Source of the DNA: CAZGXI01 sp964529715
GTDB taxonomy: Bacteria > Chloroflexota > Anaerolineae > Aggregatilineales > Ch27
Assembly: GCA_964529715.1 (NCBI GenBank)
Contig: CAZGXI010000005.1
Location: 1-64,000 of the forward strand
Direction of reading: 5' to 3'
DNA length: 64,000 bases
This document shows, one piece after another, positions 7,391-16,187 of this stretch. Positions within the stretch are counted from its first letter, which is position 1. Each line of letters opens with the position of its first letter. The notes under the pieces were generated by a model that saw nothing but the letters and a program-made list of their open reading frames with translations, ran no database searches and was not told where the DNA came from. The position numbers and the translations under genes were made by a program.

Positions 7391-7412
7391 AAAAAGCCGT
7401 ATACGTTACACT
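7384..7412 (+). promoter_or_regulatory. Sigma-70-type promoter of the atpAGDC operon
   Basis: TGGACA (7384-7389) and TACACT (7407-7412) are separated by 17 bases. The leader to atpA is about 70 bases. The same TACACT -10 occurs in the promoter at 26368-26395. Confidence 0.65.
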
Positions 7413-7490
7413 GAGGTAGACCTTACCCAGACCTAAAATACGCATTTTGAACCGGACAGGGGCCGGTAAGAGATTTGTGGAGGGCAGCTT

Positions 7491-8999
7491 ATGACGGTGG
7501 AAATGACCAGTGATATTACCCGGTCGTTGCTGGAGCAGATTCAGACCTTTAAGCCGAGGTATGAGGCTGTCGAGGTCGGCGTGGTGTTGGAAGTCGGCGA
7601 CGGCATCGCCCGCGTCTCCGGCTTGCCGAGTGTGCGCATGAGCGAACTGGTGCGCTTCCAAAATGGCGTGATGGGGATGGCCTTCAACCTCGAAGCGGAC
7701 AATGTCGGCGTGATCATCATGGGCGATTACACTGACATTAAAGAGGGCGATGAGGTTCAGGCGGCGGGGCGTATTGCCTCGGTGCCGGTGGGTCCGGCGT
7801 TGGTCGGGCGCGTGGTGGATGCGCTGGGCAACCCTATCGACGGCAAAGGGCCGATTGAGCCGACGGGTTATTTCCCGATTGAGCGCATCGCGCCGGGCGT
7901 GATTGAGCGACAGAACGTCTATCGTCCGGTGCAGACGGGTATCCGCGTGATCGATTCCATGACCCCTATCGGGCGTGGGCAGCGCGAGTTGATCATCGGG
8001 GACCGGCAGACCGGCAAGACGGCGCTTGCCATCGACACGATCATCAACCAGCGGGATAAGAACCTGATTTGCATCTATGTCGCCATCGGCAAGCGTAAGA
8101 GCGAGATCGCCAACACCGTGCGACTGCTGGAAGAGCACGGCGCGATGGCCCATACTATCGTCGTGGTTGCCGCCGCGTCTGACCCCGCGCCGCTGCAATA
8201 CCTGGCGCCTTATGCCGGCTGCGCGATGGGGGAATACTTCATGGAAAACGGACAGGATGCCCTGATCGTCTACGACGACCTGTCCAAACACGCCTGGGCT
8301 TATCGACAGGTGTCCCTGCTGCTGCGCCGCCCGCCGGGGCGTGAAGCCTATCCCGGCGACGTGTTCTATCTGCACAGCCGCCTGTTGGAGCGTGCCGCCC
8401 AGTTGAACTCGGAACGTGGTGGAGGCAGCCTGACGGCCCTGCCGATTATCGAGACATTGTTGGGCGACGTTTCGGCCTACATTCCGACCAACGTGATCTC
8501 CATCACCGACGGGCAGATTTACCTGGAAAGCGATTTGTTCTACGCCGGCATCCGGCCCGCTATGAATACCGGCCTGAGCGTGAGCCGCGTCGGGGGCGAT
8601 GCGCAGACGAAGGCAATGAAGCAGGTGGCAGGCGGCCTGCGTCTGGACATGGCAAACTTCCGTTCCCTGGCCGCTTTTGCCCAGTTCGGCTCAGACCTGG
8701 ACAAATCTACCCAGCAAAAGCTGGAGCGTGGTCTGCGGCTAACCGAAATCCTCAAGCAGCCGCAGTACCAACCGACGGCGCTGGCAGATCAGGTGATGCT
8801 GATCTACGCCGGGACGCGCGGCTATCTGGATACCATCCCGGTCGAACGTATGAAAGACTGGGAAGTGGAGTTCCTCCGCTATGCCAGCACCCAGTACGCC
8901 GACGTGATCGCCGGCATCAATACCGACCTGCGGCTGACCGACGCGACTGAAGCGCGGCTGAAAGAGGCGATCACCTCCTTCAACGCGACCTTCGCGTGA
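7491..8999 (+). CDS. atpA: ATP synthase F1 subunit alpha
   Basis: Non-catalytic nucleotide-binding subunit of the F1 sector on the cytoplasmic face. Walker A GDRQTGKT is at residues 170-177, SRVGGDAQTKAMKQVAG lies in the arginine-finger region, and IYDDLSKHAWAYRQ is in the core. Length 502 is standard. The ATG follows GGAGGG at a 6-base gap. It is the first gene of a four-gene operon. Upstream lies proC and a terminator, so the usual atpB-E-F-H genes are absent here and must be elsewhere. Confidence 0.98.
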   Translation: MTVEMTSDITRSLLEQIQTFKPRYEAVEVGVVLEVGDGIARVSGLPSVRMSELVRFQNGVMGMAFNLEADNVGVIIMGDYTDIKEGDEVQAAGRIASVPVGPALVGRVVDALGNPIDGKGPIEPTGYFPIERIAPGVIERQNVYRPVQTGIRVIDSMTPIGRGQRELIIGDRQTGKTALAIDTIINQRDKNLICIYVAIGKRKSEIANTVRLLEEHGAMAHTIVVVAAASDPAPLQYLAPYAGCAMGEYFMENGQDALIVYDDLSKHAWAYRQVSLLLRRPPGREAYPGDVFYLHSRLLERAAQLNSERGGGSLTALPIIETLLGDVSAYIPTNVISITDGQIYLESDLFYAGIRPAMNTGLSVSRVGGDAQTKAMKQVAGGLRLDMANFRSLAAFAQFGSDLDKSTQQKLERGLRLTEILKQPQYQPTALADQVMLIYAGTRGYLDTIPVERMKDWEVEFLRYASTQYADVIAGINTDLRLTDATEARLKEAITSFNATFA

Positions 9000-9012
9000 A
9001 AGGGGGGCGGCA

Positions 9013-9969
9013 ATGGCGAATGTACGTGAGATCAGGCGGCGCATTAAAAGCGTCAAGAATATCGGTCAGGTGACGCGCGCCCTCGAAGCGGTCTCTGCCT
9101 CGAAGGTCCGCAAGGCGCAGGCGCAGGTGTTGGCGAGCCGTCCTTATGCCCAACATGCCTGGGAGGTGCTGGTCAACGTTGCTGCGCAGGGTGGGGGGGT
9201 GCCGCTGCATCCGCTGTTGGAAGTGCGCCCCAATCCCCGGAACATCACGATTTTGCTGATCTCTGGGGACCGAGGGCTGGCCGGGGCGTACAATACTGGC
9301 GTGTTCCGCGTGGCGTTGGAGTTTGCGAACCGCTTGTGCCGGGAGGAATGCGCTATCCGCTGGGTCGCTGTGGGCCGCAAGGGACGCGATGCCCTGCTAC
9401 GCGCGCGCCAGAATGTCGTGGCTGAGTTCAGCAACCTGCCTGCCGACCCGACGATCCAGAGCGTAGGGCCGATTGCTCGCACAGTGATCGATGACTTTCT
9501 GACCCGCGCTGCCGATCAGGTGTTTATCGCTTATACGGATTTCATCAATACCCTGGCGCAGCGACCGGTCGTGCGTAATTTGCTGCCGCTCAGCCAGTTT
9601 GATGGCGGCAACCAGGCAGTCAGGGAGCTGATCAAAGTCGGGCCGACGGTGACGACACAGGGGCGGGAATATCTTTACGAGCCATCTCCCACCGCCATCC
9701 TGGAAGAGGTCCTGCCGCGCTTCACCGCGCTGCAAATTTACCAGGCTATTTTGGAAGGGTTGGCAAGCGAGCACTCCGCCCGGATGATCGCCATGCGCAA
9801 CGCCTCGGAGAATGCCGAAGCTCTGGCTGCCGACCTGCAACTGACCTATAACAAGGCGCGCCAGTTAGCAATCACCAGCGAAATTCTTGACATCGTGGGC
9901 GGCGTGGAGGCGCTGCGCGGGCAGGCCGAGGAAGCTGCGCGTTTGATGACGGCAGAGTCGGCGCAGTAA
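9013..9969 (+). CDS. atpG: ATP synthase F1 subunit gamma
   Basis: Central rotor shaft linking F1 catalysis to the F0 ring. The N-terminal helix (MANVREIRRRIKSVKNIGQVTRALEAVSASK; only the start is typical in sequence) and the C-terminal helix (MRNASENAEALAADLQLTYN) match the conserved gamma ends. At 318 residues it is slightly longer than the usual ~290. It starts 13 bases after the atpA stop behind an AGGGGGG ribosome binding site. It belongs to the atpA-G-D-C operon. Confidence 0.97.
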   Translation: MANVREIRRRIKSVKNIGQVTRALEAVSASKVRKAQAQVLASRPYAQHAWEVLVNVAAQGGGVPLHPLLEVRPNPRNITILLISGDRGLAGAYNTGVFRVALEFANRLCREECAIRWVAVGRKGRDALLRARQNVVAEFSNLPADPTIQSVGPIARTVIDDFLTRAADQVFIAYTDFINTLAQRPVVRNLLPLSQFDGGNQAVRELIKVGPTVTTQGREYLYEPSPTAILEEVLPRFTALQIYQAILEGLASEHSARMIAMRNASENAEALAADLQLTYNKARQLAITSEILDIVGGVEALRGQAEEAARLMTAESAQ

Positions 9970-10042
9970 CGGCTTGCATTTAAAACGATAAACTAATCGC
10001 CGACGGCGCATGACCGTCAGCTTTGACTGAGGAGACCAGTGC

Positions 10043-11437
10043 ATGGAAGTTCAGGGTAAGATTACGCAGGTTTTGGGCGCAGTTGTAGATGTGGGTTTTC
10101 GGCCCGGCCAGATTCCTGAAATCTACGAGGCCATTCGTGTCCCACGTGACAAGGGCGAGGACCTGATCTTGGAAGTGCAGCAACACCTGGGCGACGCTCA
10201 GGTGCGCACGGTAGCGATGGACACCACCGATGGCCTTCTGCGAGGGCAAGCCGCCTATGCGACTGGCCAGCCGATTACCGTTCCGGTTGGCGAGGTGGCT
10301 CTGGGCCGGATGTTCAATGTATTAGGGCGCCCGATTGACGGCAAACCTGCACCGGAGAATGCACCTCGCCTGCCGATTCACCGTCCCGCGCCCCGCTTTG
10401 AAGATCAGGCGACTTCGATTGAGATGTTTGAGACGGGTATTAAAGTCATCGACCTGATCGCGCCGTTCCGCAAAGGCGGTAAGGCCGGTATCTTTGGCGG
10501 CGCGGGCACGGGCAAGACGGTCATTATCATGGAGCTGATCCGTTCCATTGCTACCGAGCATAGCGGCTTCTCCGTCTTTGCTGGGGTCGGAGAACGGACG
10601 CGCGAGGGCACGCAGCTCTACCACGAGATGATCGAAAGCGGCGTGATCAACCAGACGGCCATGGTCTTCGGGCAGATGAACGAGCCGCCCGGTGTGCGTC
10701 TGCGCGTGGCACTTTCGGGCCTGACGATTGCCGAGCACTTCCGCGACGAAGGGCGCGACGTGCTGCTGTTCATCGACAACATTTTCCGCTTCAGCCTCAG
10801 CGGCTCGGAAGTCTCTGCCCTGCTGGGCCGGATGCCCTCGGCGGTTGGCTACCAACCGACGCTGGCTCAGGAGATGGGCGACCTTCAGGAGCGCATCACC
10901 AGCACCAAGACCGGATCGATCACCTCGCTCCAGGCTGTATACGTGCCTGCCGACGACTACTCCGACCCGGCCCCGGTGGCTGTATTCACGCATCTGGATG
11001 GTACGATTGCCCTGGACCGCGCTATCGTGGAGAAGGGGATCTATCCGGCGGTGGACCCGCTTGCCAGCACCAGTCGTATCCTGGACCCGCTGATTGTCGG
11101 CGAGGATCACTACCGCACGGCGCGTGAGGTGCAGCAGGTGCTTCAGCGTTACAAGGACCTGCAGGACATTATCGCCATTCTGGGGATCGACGAGCTTTCC
11201 GACGAGGATAAGCAGGTGGTGGCTCGCGCGCGCCGGGTGGAACTATTCCTGAGCCAGCCGTTTTTCGTGGCGACCCAGTTCACCGGGCGCGAGGGGCGTT
11301 ACGTGCCGGTCCGTGATACCATTCGCGGTTTCCGCATGATCCTTGACGGCGAACTAGACGATGTCCCTGAGGAACTGTTCCGCATGGCCGGGCCGATTGA
11401 AGATGTGTTGGCCCGACATGCCGAGGGGCAGCAGTAG
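10043..11437 (+). CDS. atpD: ATP synthase F1 subunit beta
   Basis: Catalytic subunit. Walker A GGAGTGKT is at residues 152-159, the catalytic Glu lies in GERTREG (183-189), the Walker B region is LLFIDNIFRF and the DELSDED loop is near the C-terminus. Length 464 is standard. GGAG precedes the ATG. A 73-base gap with a small GACGG/CCGTC hairpin separates it from atpG. It ends in TAG, which shows that amber is an ordinary stop in this genome. Confidence 0.98.
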   Translation: MEVQGKITQVLGAVVDVGFRPGQIPEIYEAIRVPRDKGEDLILEVQQHLGDAQVRTVAMDTTDGLLRGQAAYATGQPITVPVGEVALGRMFNVLGRPIDGKPAPENAPRLPIHRPAPRFEDQATSIEMFETGIKVIDLIAPFRKGGKAGIFGGAGTGKTVIIMELIRSIATEHSGFSVFAGVGERTREGTQLYHEMIESGVINQTAMVFGQMNEPPGVRLRVALSGLTIAEHFRDEGRDVLLFIDNIFRFSLSGSEVSALLGRMPSAVGYQPTLAQEMGDLQERITSTKTGSITSLQAVYVPADDYSDPAPVAVFTHLDGTIALDRAIVEKGIYPAVDPLASTSRILDPLIVGEDHYRTAREVQQVLQRYKDLQDIIAILGIDELSDEDKQVVARARRVELFLSQPFFVATQFTGREGRYVPVRDTIRGFRMILDGELDDVPEELFRMAGPIEDVLARHAEGQQ

Positions 11438-11478
11438 CCGCTCTGCGTCTTGAGTTATCGCAGGCAGAAAGGGAATTT

Positions 11479-11943
11479 ATGCCTATTCATGTGGAGATCG
11501 TAACCCAGGAGCGGCAGATTTATAACGAGCAGGCGGATATGGTGATCCTGCCAGGCAGCGAAGGTGTGTTGGGAGTGCTGCCGCGTCACACACCGCTGTT
11601 GACGACGTTGGGCTTCGGGGAGCTGCGCGTCAAGCGGGGAGAGCGTGAGGATGTGTTCGCCGTGTACGGCGGGATCGTCGAAGTGCGCCCGGACAAGGTG
11701 ATTGTGCTAGCGGATATGGCCGAGCAAGGTGAGGACATTGACCTAGCAATGGCCGAGGAGGCGCGCAAACGCGCCCAGGAGATGATGCTCAAAGGCCCAC
11801 CGCCGGACGAAGTGTCCTTGATTGCACAGGAATTGCGGCGTGCAGAACTGGCCGTGCGCGTCCAGCGCAAGACGCAGTCACGTGCCGGGGCGGTCCGTCT
11901 GCGCGAATCGGCGGACGGCGGCGAAACGACACCGAACGTCTGA
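11479..11943 (+). CDS. atpC: ATP synthase F1 subunit epsilon
   Basis: Regulatory and rotor subunit. The N-terminal beta-sandwich carries the typical LPGSEGVLGVLPRHTPLLT. The C-terminal helical region (about residues 90-135) is present, with a polar Arg/Gly-rich tail. Length 154 is slightly longer than average. AGAAAGGGA precedes the ATG. It is the last gene of the operon, with a terminator 40 bases downstream. Confidence 0.96.
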   Translation: MPIHVEIVTQERQIYNEQADMVILPGSEGVLGVLPRHTPLLTTLGFGELRVKRGEREDVFAVYGGIVEVRPDKVIVLADMAEQGEDIDLAMAEEARKRAQEMMLKGPPPDEVSLIAQELRRAELAVRVQRKTQSRAGAVRLRESADGGETTPNV

Positions 11944-11982
11944 CCTGTTTCGGCAGTGTCTTCAACTCTGTGGTACTTTACA

Positions 11983-12009
11983 CGCCTGGGTGAGCAGCCC
12001 AGGCGTTTT
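11983..12009 (+). terminator. Rho-independent terminator of the atp operon
   Basis: CGCCTGGG and CCCAGGCG form an 8 bp stem around TGAGCAG, followed by TTTT. It stands between atpC and the glycosyltransferase gene. Confidence 0.8.
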
Positions 12010-12040
12010 CACTTCTGCGCGGCGGAAGGGCAACGGAGCG

Positions 12041-14029
12041 ATGGAAAAACGCACGGCGGTTCGCATTCTGGCGCTGGTGACGCTGGCCCTGTTGGGGACT
12101 GGCGTGGCCCACATGACCGTGAACTACACCGATCCACACACCGGTGTGATGTTGACGTTGGCGGGCCTGCTGATGGGCTTCTTGGCATTCTTGCTGGCTG
12201 CGCCGGATGAACTGTCGAACGGGTACATTAGGGAATTCCGAGCGGTGTCCGGTCGCCGCCGTTGGGTGGCGGCTGTGGGGCTGGTAGTGAGCGTGCTGCT
12301 GGGGTTCGCCGTCACCGGCGACCGATTGCTTGGCTGGCTGCCTTTGCCTGTGCTCGACGCGGTGCGCCCTTTGTTGCAGCTCCCGCCTGCCCCAGTACAG
12401 TTGATTGCCTGGCTGTCAGGAATGATGCTGTTGTGGTGGGGTTTGACGCCTGCCGGCGAATGGCGGGTGCTCGGCGACGACCTTCATGAGCTGTGGCAGC
12501 GGTCTCCTGGGCTGATAGTTGGTGTGCTGCTGATCGTTCTGCTGGCGCTGTTGGTGCGGGTGGTTAACCTGGAGGGCGCCACACCTATCCTGGTGGGAGA
12601 CGAAGGGCCGTTCGGTGTGCACGCGCGGGCAATTGCCGATGGGCGGGCGCCGGGGATCGTCATCTTCGGCCCATCGTATTTTTCTCATCCCTGGCTGTTT
12701 GCATATTTTCTGTCGCCATTTGTGGCCGTATTAGGTCCCACCCTCACGGCAATCCGGCTGTTGCCTGCATTGTTCGGCGTGCTGACTGTGCTGGCTGTCA
12801 TCTGGCTGGGACGGGAACTGTTCGATTGGCGAATAGGGATGACCGGTGGGTTGTTTCTGGCGACGTATCCTGTACACGTCCACTTTAGCCGTCTTGCCTT
12901 GAACAATGTCGTCGATCCCTGTTTTGTGGTACTGGCTTTTGCCGCCCTGTTATATGGGCTGCGCAAGGGACGTCGTTGGGCGCTGATCCTGGCCGGGCTG
13001 TCATTAGGCTGGTCACAGTACTTCTATGCCGGGGCGCGGCTGGCTCCGCCGCTGATGGCAGGTTTTGTGTTGTTTCTGGTCATTCGTTATCTGCGCGTTG
13101 GCCGGCAATGGTGGAAGCCGCTGCTGGCAGTGGTAGTGGCCTTTTTAGCCGTGACCTGGCCCGCCAACGCCGTGCTGTTGGGCTACCGGCTTCCCTTGAC
13201 GACACGTCTGGAACAAACTTATGCCCTGACCGCTTACACAGACTGGTCCTCTTTTTTGCGGGCGCAGGTGATCCCAGCGTTGATGGGATTCATTCACACC
13301 TACGACGCTTACTTTTTCTATGCCGGATACACGCCGATGCTGTTACCACCATCGGCAGTGGCCTTTTTGATTGGCGTGGCGTATTTGGTACGGCGCGTCC
13401 TGGCGGCCCCGGCGATTTTACTGTTGACCTGGCTGATCAGCACCGCCGTTTTCGGCGGCATGATCCTTCTGTGGACGCCCGGTTATGCCCGCTACGTGAT
13501 CGCTACACCGGCCATCGCTTTGACGGTAGCTGTTGGAGTGGTCAGGTTGGTCGATGCGGCGCTGCGCCGTCTGTCTTTGAATGGGGCGATGGTGATTGTA
13601 GCGGTGCTGGCGCTGGTGAACTTTCTGTACTATTTCGGCGTGCATCTGAGCACTCATCTGGATCACGTGCCGCCGCACGGCTGGCAGCAAGACGATCTCG
13701 CTCGGCGAGTTGCCGCTCTGGACAAAGATGCCGACATTCACCTGATCGTCTCCAATGAGCAGTTTCCTCAGCATCCGCTGTGGATGGTGGAATATTTCTG
13801 CGGCCCGCGTCAGATTGTGTGGCATCAAGGCTCGGCGGGATCGCTTCCGACAGACCTTCCCGCGCCAGACGGTCCCACTGCACAGGCATTTTTTATCACG
13901 CCGGATCGCCTAAACACCTTAGATATGCTCCGCCGTCAGTTTCCACGTGGGAACATGGTGATGACAGGGACAGCAGGACATCCGGGCATCCCGATGCTGT
14001 TCCTGTTTTATGTGCCGGGGCCGACATGA
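12041..14029 (+). CDS. PMT/ArnT-like membrane glycosyltransferase
   Basis: A 662-residue polytopic protein with about 12-14 hydrophobic segments. After TM segments 1-4, the loop VGDEGPFGVHARAIADG carries acidic residues where the GT-C glycosyltransferases of the dolichyl-phosphate-mannose/ArnT type place their catalytic site. The following LFAYFLSPFVAVLGPT and HFSRLALNN segments are also typical of that group. The C-terminal soluble part is short. It probably transfers a sugar from a polyprenyl-phosphate donor at the outer membrane face; donor and acceptor are unknown. The ATG at 12041 is preferred because longer upstream readings run into atpC and its terminator. Confidence 0.75.
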   Translation: MEKRTAVRILALVTLALLGTGVAHMTVNYTDPHTGVMLTLAGLLMGFLAFLLAAPDELSNGYIREFRAVSGRRRWVAAVGLVVSVLLGFAVTGDRLLGWLPLPVLDAVRPLLQLPPAPVQLIAWLSGMMLLWWGLTPAGEWRVLGDDLHELWQRSPGLIVGVLLIVLLALLVRVVNLEGATPILVGDEGPFGVHARAIADGRAPGIVIFGPSYFSHPWLFAYFLSPFVAVLGPTLTAIRLLPALFGVLTVLAVIWLGRELFDWRIGMTGGLFLATYPVHVHFSRLALNNVVDPCFVVLAFAALLYGLRKGRRWALILAGLSLGWSQYFYAGARLAPPLMAGFVLFLVIRYLRVGRQWWKPLLAVVVAFLAVTWPANAVLLGYRLPLTTRLEQTYALTAYTDWSSFLRAQVIPALMGFIHTYDAYFFYAGYTPMLLPPSAVAFLIGVAYLVRRVLAAPAILLLTWLISTAVFGGMILLWTPGYARYVIATPAIALTVAVGVVRLVDAALRRLSLNGAMVIVAVLALVNFLYYFGVHLSTHLDHVPPHGWQQDDLARRVAALDKDADIHLIVSNEQFPQHPLWMVEYFCGPRQIVWHQGSAGSLPTDLPAPDGPTAQAFFITPDRLNTLDMLRRQFPRGNMVMTGTAGHPGIPMLFLFYVPGPT

Positions 14030-14109
14030 TCCTGGCGCGGCGGTAGGCAGTTCTCTCTTGCCTGCGGTATGCTATACGACTGGGAATTCGCCGATACCTG
14101 GAGGCCATG

Positions 14110-15123
14110 ATGGCGCTGTTCTCGAAAAAGTTAGGGGTAGACCTCGGCACGACCAACGTGCTGATTTACGACAATGGGCGTATTGTGTTGCAGGAGCCGT
14201 CGCTGGTCGCCCTGACGAAAGAAGAGGAACCTGTCCGTATTGTGGCAATCGGGCAGGAGGCGCGCGATATGTGGGGACGCACGCCCGAAAACATCGAGGT
14301 CGTGCGTCCCTTGCGCGATGGCGTGATCGCTGACTATGACGTGACGATGGAAATGCTGCATTACTTCTTTGACAAAGTGACCGGGCGCGTGCGTCTGTTC
14401 AAACCGACGGTGATGATCAGCGTGCCCTATGGTGTCACCAGCGTCGAGCGGCGGGCCGTTCATGAGGCGGCAGTCGAGGCGGGCGCGCGCGAGGCATACC
14501 TGATCCCTGAACCACTGGCAGCGGCCATTGGGGCCGGACTACCGGTTAACACGCCTGCCGGGAACATGATCCTGGAATTGGGCGGCGGGGCCAGTGAAGC
14601 GGCGGTGGTGGCGATGAATGGCATCGTTGTGGCGGATAGTGTGCGTATCGGCGGCTCACGCCTGGATGAGGCAATCATCAACTATGTGCGGCGCAAGTAC
14701 AGCCTGGTCATCGGCGAACCGACGGCGGAATCGGTCAAGATTCAGATCGGCGCGGCGGTGCATCTGCCAGAAGAAGTGACCATGGAAATCCAGGGCCGTG
14801 ACCAGGTTGGTGGATTGCCACGTACGATTACCATTTCGACCGGTGAAGTGGTAGAAGCTATTGCCGAGCCGTTGGCCGAGATCGCGCAGGTTGCCAAGAC
14901 GGTGTTGAGCCATACACCACCCGAACTGGCGTCGGACATCATCGACCGGGGGATCATAATGACGGGCGGCGGGGCGCTGCTGCGGGGCATGGATCAATAC
15001 CTGACGCGCGAAACGGGCGTTCCGGCTTTCCGTGCAGAAGACCCCATTGTGGCGACGGCGGTGGGGGCAGGGCGAGCGATCAATAACCTGGCGTTGATGC
15101 GCAACTTGATCCAGGGGATGTAG
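14110..15123 (+). CDS. mreB: Rod shape-determining protein MreB
   Basis: Actin-like cytoskeletal ATPase that positions wall synthesis. LGVDLGTTNVLIY (phosphate 1), ILELGGGASEAAV (phosphate 2) and IIMTGGGALLRGM (adenosine motif) are clear. Length 337 is standard. The second of two adjacent ATGs is chosen because GGAGG lies 5 bases from it and only 2 from the first (14107). No mreC, mreD or rodA is adjacent, so it is a stand-alone mreB/mbl-type locus. Confidence 0.95.
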   Translation: MALFSKKLGVDLGTTNVLIYDNGRIVLQEPSLVALTKEEEPVRIVAIGQEARDMWGRTPENIEVVRPLRDGVIADYDVTMEMLHYFFDKVTGRVRLFKPTVMISVPYGVTSVERRAVHEAAVEAGAREAYLIPEPLAAAIGAGLPVNTPAGNMILELGGGASEAAVVAMNGIVVADSVRIGGSRLDEAIINYVRRKYSLVIGEPTAESVKIQIGAAVHLPEEVTMEIQGRDQVGGLPRTITISTGEVVEAIAEPLAEIAQVAKTVLSHTPPELASDIIDRGIIMTGGGALLRGMDQYLTRETGVPAFRAEDPIVATAVGAGRAINNLALMRNLIQGM

Positions 15124-15200
15124 GCGAAAGCGATCCGGCGGTATCGGGCTTACGTAAAGGAGACCTTCTTGTCGCCTTGCCCGCACTGACCCACGCAGGC

Positions 15201-15399
15201 TCAGAAAGTGTTTAAAAACCTGCCACATAGACGGGGTGCTCCGGCGGCACTCACCTCCTGCCCCCCTCTCCCTTATAGGAGAGGGGGAAGCATCGGCTTC
15301 TCAAGCCCCTCGTCCTGAGGGAAAAGGGTTGGGGTGAGGACCACAGCCGTTACCCAACGCCATCTCTGGCTGATGCGTAGGTTTTTGAACACACTCTCA
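15201..15399. mobile_element. MITE-like element with ~21 bp terminal inverted repeats
   Basis: The 21-base ends (15201-15221 and 15379-15399) match as inverted repeats at 17 of 21 positions, sharing an AAAAACCT core. Inside is a 10 bp hairpin CCCCCTCTCC/GGAGAGGGGG (262-271 and 278-287 of the 15 kb block) plus CCTC/GAGG palindromes. There is no coding capacity. The right end coincides with the stop codon of rex, which suggests insertion exactly at, or recruitment of, the rex 3' end. Confidence 0.6.
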
Positions 15400-16017
15400 G
15401 CGCAAATAATACGTCATGTGCTGGAGATGGGCGGCAGGGTCGATATATTGCACGTGAACGCCAGGTGGAACCGAGAGGGTGATCGGCGCGTAGTTGAGAA
15501 TCGCTTTCACCCCGGCTTCAACGAGGGCGTTGGTCACAGCCTGGGCGCTGCTGGCCGGGACGGCTACCATGGCGATCTGGATGCCGCGCACGCTGATTTC
15601 GTCCTTGAGATCGATGGTGCTCATCACCCGCAGGTTGCCCACATAAGTGTCGATTTTGGCGACGTCATTGTCGAAAATGCACGTGATGCGGAATCCCCGG
15701 TGGGCAAAGCCACCGTAGCGGGCCAGGGCGCGGCCCAGGTCTCCGGCTCCGACGACAGCAACCGGCCACTCCCGATCCACCTGCATAATCTTCCTGATCT
15801 GCTCTACCAGGTAGTTGACGTGGTAGCCGGTCCCCTGTTTGCCGAACGGCCCAAACCATGAGAGGTCCTTGCGGATTTGGGCGGAACTGATTCCCAGACG
15901 CGCGCCCAATTCGTGTGACGACGTCACTTCCTGCCCATTGTGAGCCAGCAGTTCCAATTCGCGGAGATAGATAGGTAGACGCCCGATGACGATGTCTGGA
16001 ATTTCTGCCGTTCTCAC
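15397..16017 (-). CDS. rex: Redox-sensing transcriptional repressor Rex
   Basis: DNA-binding repressor that senses the NADH/NAD+ ratio. The winged helix is conserved at residues 34-65 (LGARLGISSAQIRKDLSWFG, then GKQGTGY), followed by the NAD-binding Rossmann motif VVGAGDLGRAL. Length 206 is typical. It uses a GTG start with AGGG upstream. The stop codon TGA lies within the terminal repeat of the MITE-like element. It is convergent with mreB. Likely targets include respiratory and fermentative genes; a possible operator lies at 7373-7390. Confidence 0.94.
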   Translation of the reverse strand: MRTAEIPDIVIGRLPIYLRELELLAHNGQEVTSSHELGARLGISSAQIRKDLSWFGPFGKQGTGYHVNYLVEQIRKIMQVDREWPVAVVGAGDLGRALARYGGFAHRGFRITCIFDNDVAKIDTYVGNLRVMSTIDLKDEISVRGIQIAMVAVPASSAQAVTNALVEAGVKAILNYAPITLSVPPGVHVQYIDPAAHLQHMTYYLR

Positions 16018-16187
16018 GTTTTTGTCCCTTAGAAGGAGTTAACACATTTTTTTGCTTTCGTGAAACGTTTTTTAAGACTACCACATTAGTCTGAGATAAG
16101 CAATCCGAACACAAACGCTCCATTCAAGACGCGGTGTGATATGATTGTAGGGATGAGTATTGCGATTGCAGTGAAGGCGACTGTTTG

